DNA from: JAQUTK01 sp963677415
Lineage (GTDB): Bacteria > Bacteroidota > Bacteroidia > Bacteroidales > JAQUTK01
DNA: 64,000 nucleotides
Assembly: GCA_963677415.2 (NCBI GenBank)
Contig: CAXXFJ010000033.1
Span: 1 to 64,000 of the forward strand
Direction of reading: 5' to 3'
The position numbers and the translations under genes are program-made. This document shows, one piece after another, positions 57,120 to 64,000 of the stretch. Numbering within the stretch: position 1 is the first letter of the stretch; each line of letters starts with the position of its first letter. Under the pieces are notes generated by a model. The model was not told where the DNA came from, ran no database searches, and was given only the letters and a program-made list of their open reading frames with translations.

Positions 57120-57328
57120 ACCAATTAGATATATTAAAAAGAATAGAAGAGTTAATCAACAAGAAATGTCAATTAAAGCTGAAATCAGGTGAAATATTTA
57201 CTGGCTTAATTGATAAATTTGAAGTTAACTCGAAGGTCACTCAACTTCGTATTACTCTTCTTATTGAAGAGAACGAAAAAGAAATATTTTTACTTTCAAA
57301 AATTGAAGAATTAATCGAGTTAGAATAG
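57113..57328 (+). CDS. Small protein of unknown function, possibly Sm-like
   Basis: 71 residues beginning MVNQLDILKRIEELINKKC. It overlaps the 3' end of the beta-helix gene by 7 bp, which suggests coupling. The core LKLKSGEIFTGLIDKFEVNS followed by strands TQLRITLLIEE and KEIFLLSKIEE looks like a small beta-barrel of the Sm/LSm kind (strand, G-x-F-x-G turn, strand). This is a shape judgement only. No named family recognised. Charged and AT-rich. Confidence 0.5.
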   Translation: MVNQLDILKRIEELINKKCQLKLKSGEIFTGLIDKFEVNSKVTQLRITLLIEENEKEIFLLSKIEELIELE

Positions 57329-57461
57329 GAATGCGAAGCTCATCACCCGCATTACAGTTTTTGCCGAGGATAATGACCTTCTCCGCAGTCACTTTCAGAC
57401 CATATTGTCACTGTTAGCTGAAAGAAAAAAATAATTTACCAAACCACAAATAATTACTATT

Positions 57462-58124
57462 ATGACAGAAAAACAACTTTTCGCGATTTACTCATTGACA
57501 ACTATTTTTTCTGCAAGCAAACAAATTGCTTCGTTTGATTACTTATACAACAACTACGAACTCTTTTTAAATGAGCATTTGGAAGATGAAATTCAGAAAA
57601 AAGTCGATAAGATTAATGAAATTGAAGTTGACAAATTTACTGAAGAACAACTTGAATTACAGACTAAATATATAAATCAGTATCATGGACAATCTTTCCA
57701 AGCGAAAGAGCTTTTGACAAATTATATGATAGTTGCGACTTGGAGTATTTATGAAAAAGCATTCAAACAACTGTTGAAACTTTCAAATAAGCTCACAACT
57801 AATCAAATAGAAAACTGCTACAAAATTAAAGAATCAATCAAATTACTTAAATCGAAATTCAATATCGATTTTAATCAACTTGACAACTATCAAGAAATAG
57901 AAGAATTGAGATGTTTAAACAACGCAATTAAGCATAAAGGACTAGTATCTAAAGAACTGAATGATGCGAACTCAAAATGGATAATAAATAGTCCTTTAGG
58001 TGACACTTATAATGACTTTTTAAGACTAAAGAATGCTCCATATCAGTTATTAACTGACTTACGGCAAGAATTACTTGAGGATGAAGAAGAAACAGCGGAT
58101 ACAAAAAATATCCAATCTCACTAA
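57462..58124 (+). CDS. Hypothetical protein with HEPN-like helical core
   Basis: 220 residues, no signal or membrane segment, strongly helical. The segment LTNYMIVATWSIYEKAFKQL and, later, EIEELRCLNNAIKHKGLVSK resemble HEPN-fold proteins, where RNxxxH is the RNase motif. Here it is NNAIKH, with Asn in place of the usual Arg, so catalytic activity is doubtful. HEPN proteins often belong to toxin-antitoxin or defence systems, but no nucleotidyltransferase partner is adjacent. It lies 106 bp upstream of the IS4-type element. Confidence 0.55.
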   Translation: MTEKQLFAIYSLTTIFSASKQIASFDYLYNNYELFLNEHLEDEIQKKVDKINEIEVDKFTEEQLELQTKYINQYHGQSFQAKELLTNYMIVATWSIYEKAFKQLLKLSNKLTTNQIENCYKIKESIKLLKSKFNIDFNQLDNYQEIEELRCLNNAIKHKGLVSKELNDANSKWIINSPLGDTYNDFLRLKNAPYQLLTDLRQELLEDEEETADTKNIQSH

Positions 58125-58230
58125 TTCCCTAAATTATTTCATCAGGGAAACAATTTATTTACTAAATGAAAATGATAAAGCAATAAAGTCGTTTTTTCCG
58201 TCAGCCTCTACTCCCTAAAATTTCTTTGCA

Positions 58231-58239
58231 ATACGGTAT
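58231..58239. repeat. Target-site duplication, left copy
   Basis: ATACGGTAT directly before the IS left end. The same nine bases follow the right end at 59539-59547. Confidence 0.85.
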
Positions 58240-59538
58240 CATTAGTGTCCACTAAAAAAATCGAGAGTCAGCTGACCTGATATTTGTTCTTTGACATCGT
58301 TGAATTCTGCCTTTGCGAACAACTCTTTAATCGGCGTTTTGTCTAGGAGAGAAATCCCTAGAATCTGTAAAACTTCGTAAGTTGAACGATCTATCTTGAG
58401 ATCAGCCTCAATAATTGCGACAGTACAATATGCGATGATTGCAGAGAAAATTTGGGTTCGAACAGCATTTTCCGTAGTTCCCCAAAAGGATTTAATCTTG
58501 AGATGTTGTTTGATCCATTTAAAGAATAATTCTATTTGCCAACGGTTCTTGTATAACAATGCAACTTGTTCAGGAGTGATCTCAAGGTTGTTTGTCAGAT
58601 AGACAAAAGTACGGTTCTTTTCTTTGTCATAATAGACAACTTTACGAAGAATCTCCGGATAATATTTTGAGATGTAGAAACTTTTAAGTTTTCCAATCTG
58701 ATCGCTCATAACCCCGTTCATTTCATTGACTGGGTTATATCTGACACAGTCAAACTGGAGATTCTTTTTTGCTCTAACGACAAAAGATGCTGAGTGTAAA
58801 GTAATGTTGTAAAGTCTTTTATAATCGACATATCCACGGTCAAAGATATAATATGCTCCACATTCATAAGGATTACATCCATGGCATTCATATCATTGAC
58901 AGACGCATTTGTTATATGGATGAACGTTGGTATCTGGGTTGTAATATCGTAAAGTGTATGCATTTTAATCCCTGCTTTCGCTTTACGAAACTTTGCCCAC
59001 CAAAATACATTCAGGCATAAATCTATTGTTGTGGAGTCAAAAGCATATACTTTACCTTTAATTTCAAAGTCTTCATTGGCTCTCTTTCTACGCGCAATAT
59101 CTATTAGAGAATAAGCAAACTCTTCAAAGATTTTACAGTCTCTGGTTTCGTTCGCTTTAGAAAGATTGCTTCTTGTGACATTCTTACCAAAGCCAAGATG
59201 ATAACTCTTTTGACTATGTGCATCAATGGCAACAATCAAATCACGGAGACTGTCGCGACAAGTCAGTTGCCCAAACATCATTGTCAGTAATTGATTCCAA
59301 CAGGTGAAATGTTTTACGTATTTGTTTCCAGAATATTTATCAACGATACCATCAAAGACTCGTTGTGGGAGAAACTCAATAAGCTGAGCAAAAACGTATT
59401 TTCCGGTATGCATTGTCTGAATTATATTTTTTCAGACAATAATAATAAATTCAAATCGTCACGCGCTAAATTCGCTCGTAATTAGCAGAATTTCAATTGT
59501 TTCAAAGAACGATTTCTAATCTTTAGTGGACACTAGTG
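58240..59538 (-). mobile_element. IS4-family insertion sequence, 1299 bp, complete ends
   Basis: The terminal inverted repeats CATTAGTGTCCACTAAA (58240-58256) and the complement of CACTAGTGTCCACTAAA (59522-59538) agree at 16 of 17 positions. They are flanked by the 9-bp duplication ATACGGTAT. One transposase gene fills it on the minus strand, its stop codon lying inside the left repeat. Intact ends and an undivided duplication mark a fairly recent insertion into an intergenic position. Confidence 0.9.
58242..59413 (-). pseudogene. IS4-family DDE transposase, one frameshift
   Basis: Starts MHTGKYVFAQLIEFLPQRVF at 59413. The first catalytic Asp is in VYAFDSTTIDLCL. After one shift the second is in YYIFDRGYVDYKRLYNITL, and the catalytic Glu lies in the Y-(2)-R-(3)-E-(6)-K signature KNRWQIELFFKWIKQHLKI. 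The frame changes near 58869, where DVI is followed by LMNV instead of PYECGAYYIF. Restoring one C repairs it. Apart from that, all DDE residues are present, so only this single-base loss disables it, unless it is a read error. Restored length is about 390 residues. Confidence 0.85.
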
Positions 59539-59547
59539 ATACGGTAT
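59539..59547. repeat. Target-site duplication, right copy
   Basis: ATACGGTAT immediately after the IS right end, identical to 58231-58239. Confidence 0.85.
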
Positions 59548-59607
59548 ATTAAATAGATCTAAAGTAAGCGTCTTCACGATACTGTTTACGAAATACTGCA
59601 TTAAAAT

Positions 59608-59636
59608 TTTGAGGGGATGATATATACATACTTTTG
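59608..59636 (+). promoter_or_regulatory. Possible promoter of the truncated gene copy
   Basis: TTTG at 59608-59611, a 17-bp spacer (short for this class), and TACTTTTG at 59629-59636. The truncated copy starts at 59681. Confidence 0.4.
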
Positions 59637-59669
59637 CAAACCCTGATGTATTGTATATACTTTACTAAT

Positions 59670-59839
59670 TAACCCGAAGAATGAAAAACTTTATTTTGGC
59701 GTACCTCTGTCTGGCGATGGTATCTCTTTCCTCCAATGCGAAAGAGATCGTTTTGCTAAGTAATTATGTGTCGTTGTCCATCAATCAGAAAGGATGCATC
59801 ACGAGTATAAAGAGTCTTGAAAATGGGAAGGAGTATGCC
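59670..59839 (+). repeat. 170-bp direct repeat, copy 1 (5' end of the 60472 gene)
   Basis: Aligns without gaps to 60461-60630 with about 13 differences, from TAACCCGAAGAATGAAAAAC to the GCC of GKEYA. It covers 11 bases of leader plus the first 53 codons. Confidence 0.85.
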
Positions 59840-59878
59840 TGGAAACAAGTGAGTTGGCTACAAATTGTAGTCAACTGA
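59681..59878 (+). pseudogene. Truncated copy of the downstream putative glycosidase, N-terminus only
   Basis: The first 53 codons (MKNFILAYLCLAMVSLSSNA, VSLSINQKGCITSIKSLENG) are a diverged copy of the gene at 60472, including its signal peptide. Similarity ends exactly at GKEYA (59839). What follows (WKQVSWLQIVVN, stop) is BRO-N remnant DNA read in the wrong frame. It is a non-functional duplicate created by a recombination or insertion event. Confidence 0.8.
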
Positions 59879-60069
59879 AAATGCGATCTGCTGATGTTAA
59901 GAACTATCTGACCGATGTAGCTGATACCGAGCAATTATTGTGTTTAATATAATCTATTCCCTCGCCCAAAGCAGAGCCGTTTAAGCAATGAATGGCACAA
60001 GTAGCGAGTGAACGCTTAGATCAGATGCAAGATACTGAACTCTCTATTGAGCAGGCGATGACAGATTAA
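59842..60069 (+). pseudogene. BRO-N (prophage antirepressor-like) gene remnant with in-frame stops
   Basis: One continuous frame reads ETSELATNCSQLKMRSADV, YLTDVADTEQLLCLI, SIPSPKAEPFKQ and MAQVASERLDQMQDTELSIE. These match the middle of BRO-N/DinD-type proteins of Bacteroidota. Three in-frame stops (TAA 59950, TGA 59989, TAA 60067) replace codons that are Gln, Trp and Tyr in relatives, each by one substitution. There is no indel. Both ends of the gene are missing. It is therefore a true decayed fragment, joined at 59839-59842 to the truncated glycosidase copy. Confidence 0.7.
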
Positions 60070-60377
60070 GCGGTATGATGTGCTGTTCTGTTATGTCTTT
60101 CAAAAGTACTTAGAAGTCCATATATTCAAATATGCATTAGATTCCTTTTCTTTATTCTGTGAAGAATATATAAACAAAGCCAAACTATATAAAGCGTTTT
60201 TTTTACGCACTAACTTCTCTTATTGTTGAATATCAATACCTCTGTTTTTTTCAGAAGAAGGATGCTCATGGCATATATAAATTGGGAGGCTGTTTATCTG
60301 TGAGAGTTATTGTATAAGTTACGATAAGATTTAATTTATGTGTATAATTGCCTATTCTTAAAATGAATGCATTCAAT
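60070..60377. other. Gene-free stretch before the 60472 gene
   Basis: AT-rich, no recognisable coding sequence. It may include further decayed BRO-type or mobile DNA, but nothing can be identified. Confidence 0.4.
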
Positions 60378-60409
60378 TTTGCTAGGTAAGATTTGAATGA
60401 ATACATTTG
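60378..60409 (+). promoter_or_regulatory. Promoter of the 60472 gene
   Basis: TTTG at 60378-60381, a 20-bp spacer and TACATTTG at 60402-60409, a full match to the Bacteroidota consensus. It implies a 5' leader of about 55 bases and rules out the earlier in-frame ATG at 60397 as start. Confidence 0.75.
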
Positions 60410-60460
60410 CGAAGTCCCTGAATAATATTGTTGAATCAAGATGTAAGAAACTTTCAAATG

Positions 60461-60630
60461 TAACCCGAAGAATGAAAAACTTTATTTTGGCTTTCCTCTG
60501 CCTGGCGATGGTATCTCTTTCCTCCAATGCGAAAGAGATCGTTTTGCAAAGTAAATATGTGTCGTTGTCCATCAATGCGAAAGGATACGTCACGAGTATA
60601 AAGAATCTGGAGAATGGGAAGGAGTACGCC
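60461..60630 (+). repeat. 170-bp direct repeat, copy 2
   Basis: Corresponds to 59670-59839. It forms the leader and first 53 codons of the complete gene. Confidence 0.85.
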
Positions 60631-62650
60631 ATTGATGGAAAGCCATCGGCACTGCTCGCCTTGTATGAAGGGAATGAAAATGCCATTTATCCGGTTTCTG
60701 CCTCTCAGAAAGGGCGTACTATTACTCTTTCATATCCCAATGGATCTACGGCTGTAGTCGCTGCGCAAGAGAAAAATGAATATATCAACTTCAAACTTCT
60801 TTCTCTGGATCACAGAGAACAGATTGATAATGTGGTGTGGGGGCCTTATCATACCTCTGTCAGAAAATATATCGGTGATGTGATCGGTGTGGTGAGTGAT
60901 GATACGTATTCCATCGGTCTCTTTGCTACGGACGACAATACGATTACCGGCTTGCCTTCGGATGGTGATCTGTATCAGATGTTTTATTATGTGCATTCTG
61001 TTGATCCGGTGAAGTATCCGATTCCTGACTCTCTTTCTGAAGGACAGAAGTTCACCATAGGAGGTGATGGCTGGTCGGATGTGGCGTTTTATTCCAAACC
61101 GGAGGAGTATTTTCATCTGAACTCGGGATGTGGTGCTATCTATGATCCCGCGTATGGTTCGTCGGTAGTGATGCATGCGAGGGATCGTCGCAAACCGCAG
61201 ACTATATTTTTTACGCTTCTTCCCGGTTTTAAGAATATCAACGTGCCAAAGCATCATGATGTGGAGACGATAGATGTTGATTTTATAGGTTCTTCCATTG
61301 CTTTTTATGGTTGTCCGAAAGAGAAAACAATACAGGTGCTTGAGAAAATTGTCAAGGGTGAAGGTTTACCTTATGTGACCCGTGAAGGCAAATGGATACG
61401 TGATCCGGAATCTTTCCGTGCGGATGTGGCTTGGTGGGGAAGACACGATAGTTTGATTTCCTATTGCAATCAACTGGGGGTGAAGGCTGTGCAAGACGAG
61501 GGTCTTGGGGAGTATTATGCCAATCCTGCTGACCGATGGGCAGGGAAAACAATCAACTATGGAGGCAAACAGATTGCAATCGCTGAATTTACCAAACTGA
61601 CGAATGAGAATGGCATTGCGTATGGCATTCATACGTTGTGTGAATTTTTACAACCTCATTGTAGTGATGTGAGTCCGGTGCCGAATGATAGTTTGTGTCT
61701 TGTGCTGCGTACAAAGATTGTGACTAATGTATCGGCTTCCGATACGGCTATTTGCGTAGCGGATACCAGTTGGCTCAACGAACATGGGACCTGGCATTGT
61801 AACAAACTGAATGTTTTGAAACTGGGCAAAGAACTGCTGACCTATGAAGGGGTGACGACTACAAAGCCTTACACATTGATAGGTGTGAAGAGAGGAGCTT
61901 ATAAAACGGTTGCTCAGTCGCACAAGGCCGGTACTCAACTGGGTAAGTTACAGATGAACTGCTACAATGGTTTTGTGCCGGACATGAATCTGCAGGACGA
62001 TTATGCCAATTATTATGCCAAACTTCTTATTGATGGTGGCATGAATTATGTGGATTTTGACGGACAGGAGAGCTACATGTATCAGGGACATGGCACTTAT
62101 TCATTCAAGCGTTTTTACAGAGAGCTATTTACTAAGTTTAAGGAGTATGGTGGTGACTATTTGCGCGTGATGGGTTTCTGGTGTGATGGATGGCAACTGG
62201 TTGTATATGAGCAACTCCAATATTGGCGGTGGTAATCACATGTTTAATCCCGAGACTAACCAATGGGGGATTGAGGGGAAGGATGTCCGTAATGTGAATA
62301 GAAACAGCTTTATTCCTCCTTCATTTGGTATTCAGAACTTCAATTCAAATTGGTCGGTGCAGACGATTGAAAATCTTCAGTCAACGGCTATTGCGTGGGA
62401 TGCAATGTATATGCTGGGTATCAGTGAAAATAGTGTGGAAAAGTGCAAGGATAAGTACGCGATCTTTAAGGTGTTTAAAGCCTGGGAGAATGCTCGTTCC
62501 GCTCAAGTCTTTTCAAAAGAGCTGAAGGAGGAGATGCAGAGTGCGACGAACCATTACCACATCGAACAGCTGGATAAGAAGAGCTGGAAGCTCTATCAGG
62601 TGTCAGCAACCGGAGAGTATATGAATCCAAGGATATTGAAAAAGAAATAA
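60472..62650 (+). pseudogene. Unclassified secreted putative glycosidase, one frameshift near the 3' end
   Basis: Start ATG 60472, signal peptide MKNFILAFLCLAMVSLSSNA. A beta-sandwich-like N-terminal domain (VSLSINAKGYVTSIKNLENG) is followed by a probable TIM barrel with acidic blocks typical of glycosidases: SFRADVAWWGRHDSLISYC, VQDEGLGEYYANPADRW, NYVDFDGQESYMYQGHG and, after a shift near 62175, VMDGNWLYMSNSNIGGGNHM. The restored length is about 725 residues. I do not recognise the family. Architecture and the GH43 partner 14 bp downstream suggest a role in plant-glycan breakdown. The Asp/Glu in FDGQE are candidates for catalysis. Confidence 0.6.
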
Positions 62651-62664
62651 TAGTAACAATAGAT

Positions 62665-64000
62665 ATGAAACACACACTCAGTCTTGTTTGGCTTCTGAGC
62701 TTTTTGTTTGCTGGTAACGCTGCGGCACAGTCGACCGTATGGTCGCCCGATAATGGGAATGGCACTTTTACGAATCCGATCATGTGGGGAGACTGGCCTG
62801 ATCCGGATGTGATCCGGGTAGGAGATGATTTTTATCTGGTATCAACGAGTATGCATTATGTGCCGGGTGCACCGATTGCCAAGTCTAAGGATTTGGTGAA
62901 CTGGGAGCTTGCCGGTTATGCAGTACAACGATATGATGAAGATCCGAAATATGATATGCAAGGAGGTAATTTGTATCTGAATGGTTCGTGGGCGACGACT
63001 ATCCGTCATCATAACGGGAAATTTTATGTTGGTTTTTGTACCCCGTATGGTTGGGGACGGGAGACCGGTCATTTTTCAATATGTATTGCGGATAAAGTGG
63101 AAGGACCCTGGGAGCGGACTATCTTCCCTGAATATCTGTATGATCCGGGTTTGTTTTTTGATGATAATGGGAAAGTGTATGTCTTTCATGGACAGGGTAC
63201 GATCTATGCAACTGAATTGAATGCGGATGTCAAGTCTGTCAAGAGTGAAAAGGTAAAGGTCTGGAGCGGAGGTTTCAAGAATGCCAATGAATTGGGCGGA
63301 GGCTTTGGTATGGAGGGTTCTCATGCCTACAAGATCAATGGGAAGTATTACATCACTTGTCCAGCAGGAGGCACCGAAGGATGGCAGATCTGTCTGCGTT
63401 CCGATAATATCTATGGTCCCTACGAACACAAACTGATCATGAATGATAACAGTTCGTATCCACCCAATGGTTTGCATCAGGGAGGAATGGTACAGTTGAA
63501 GAATGGAGACTGGTGGTTTATCATCATGCAGGATCGTGGCGCGATAGGCCGTGTGCCTTATTTGGTTCCTGTAGAGTGGGTCGATGGCTGGCCGATGTTA
63601 GGGAAGGGCGGGAGAGATGTGATCACCTACGCCAAGCCTGCTGTTGGGAAGAAATCTCCTATCAAGAGTCCGGCGACATCAGATGAGTTTAATAGTCCGA
63701 AGCTTGGTTTGCAGTGGCAATGGAACCACAATCCGGATCCGAAAAGATGGTCGCTCACAGAAAGAAAAGGAGTGATGCGTCTGAAAGCCTCGGTTGCCGA
63801 ATCGCTGAAGACTGCCCGCAACACATTGACACAGCGTGTGCAGGGACCAAGTTCGGAAGGTACGGTAGAGATGAATGTAAAGGGTTTGAAAGAGGGTAAT
63901 GTGGCCGGTTTCGGTGTCTTTGAGTTTCCGTATGCCTATGTGGCAGTGACCCGTTCGGGCGGTGTATCGAGGATTAGTATGTACAATGATGATAAGGAGA
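62665..64000 (+). CDS. GH43 family beta-xylosidase-like enzyme, incomplete at window end
   Basis: Open from ATG 62665 to the last base (445 codons). Signal peptide (LSLVWLLSFLFAGNAAAQ). The GH43 propeller shows WGDWPDPDVIRVGDDFYLVS (base Asp), EYLYDPGLFFDDNGKVYVFH (second Asp) and GGGFGMEGSHAYKINGKYYI (acid Glu). From about residue 335 a concanavalin-like C-terminal domain begins (SDEFNSPKLGLQWQWNHNPD), as in beta-xylosidases. It lies 14 bp after the putative glycosidase and is surely co-transcribed. The 3' end and anything beyond are not visible. Confidence 0.85.
   Translation, partial: MKHTLSLVWLLSFLFAGNAAAQSTVWSPDNGNGTFTNPIMWGDWPDPDVIRVGDDFYLVSTSMHYVPGAPIAKSKDLVNWELAGYAVQRYDEDPKYDMQGGNLYLNGSWATTIRHHNGKFYVGFCTPYGWGRETGHFSICIADKVEGPWERTIFPEYLYDPGLFFDDNGKVYVFHGQGTIYATELNADVKSVKSEKVKVWSGGFKNANELGGGFGMEGSHAYKINGKYYITCPAGGTEGWQICLRSDNIYGPYEHKLIMNDNSSYPPNGLHQGGMVQLKNGDWWFIIMQDRGAIGRVPYLVPVEWVDGWPMLGKGGRDVITYAKPAVGKKSPIKSPATSDEFNSPKLGLQWQWNHNPDPKRWSLTERKGVMRLKASVAESLKTARNTLTQRVQGPSSEGTVEMNVKGLKEGNVAGFGVFEFPYAYVAVTRSGGVSRISMYNDDKE

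Noticed and set aside
60730..61257. 175-residue minus-strand open frame
   Set aside because: It is antisense to the conserved glycosidase-like gene, and Arg/Ile/His-rich as expected from reverse reading.
1..64000. tRNA or rRNA genes
   Set aside because: No T-loop/acceptor patterns or rRNA-like stretches were found on visual reading. A covariance search was not possible.

Overview
The window comes from a carbohydrate-degrading member of the Bacteroidota, most likely Bacteroidales. The evidence is the density of secreted glycoside hydrolases and esterases, type IX secretion (T9SS) sorting tails on several proteins, promoters of the TTTG-N19/20-TAnnTTTG type, and BRO-N, RhuM and IS4-type mobile remnants. 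The species cannot be named from sequence alone. No rRNA, tRNA or CRISPR array was seen.

Layout. (1) 1-2.83 kb, minus strand: two broken secreted sugar-degrading proteins, a GH71/99-like enzyme preceded by a DUF5010 protein. (2) 3.2-10.7 kb, plus strand: a hyfBCEFG(HI)-like operon for a membrane complex related to group 4 hydrogenases. Its large subunit lacks the nickel-iron cysteines, and its fused ferredoxin/small subunit keeps ligands for only one 4Fe-4S cluster, so it resembles Ehr-type complexes rather than a formate hydrogenlyase. (3) 10.8-12.9 kb: two damaged genes of unknown role. (4) 13.2-35.4 kb: a LacI regulator with palindromic operators, then a long co-directional set: VCBS protein, DHDPS/NAL-type aldolase, YhcH-type lipoprotein, SASA-esterase fusion, two BNR propellers, GH2, MFS transporter and two GH106 alpha-L-rhamnosidases. 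This looks like a utilisation locus for a rhamnose-containing glycan. A 42-bp imperfect direct repeat lies at each edge (12.87 and 35.56 kb). (5) 36.1-43.6 kb: a xylan side-chain and backbone set (GH43, GH8, three CE1 domains, another esterase). (6) 43.9-51.6 kb: DUF4424-like protein, GH2 on the minus strand, ferredoxin-nitroreductase, DUF4143 ATPase and hipBA. (7) 51.6-53.6 kb: secreted GH10 xylanase, minus strand. (8) 53.6-60.5 kb: a plastic region with structured repeats, RhuM and BRO-N remnants, a beta-helix protein, small unknown genes, and an IS4-type element with clear inverted repeats and a 9-bp target duplication. (9) 60.4-64 kb: an unclassified putative glycosidase and a GH43 that runs off the end.

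Frameshifts are very dense in the first 7 kb, thin out to about 16 kb, are absent from 16 to 40 kb, and are isolated thereafter. Between shifts the protein sequence stays well conserved, so many could be uncorrected read errors. The BRO-N remnant is different: it carries three in-frame stop codons and no indel, so it is genuine decay.

No SusC/SusD pair lies in the window, so glycan import for both loci must be encoded elsewhere.
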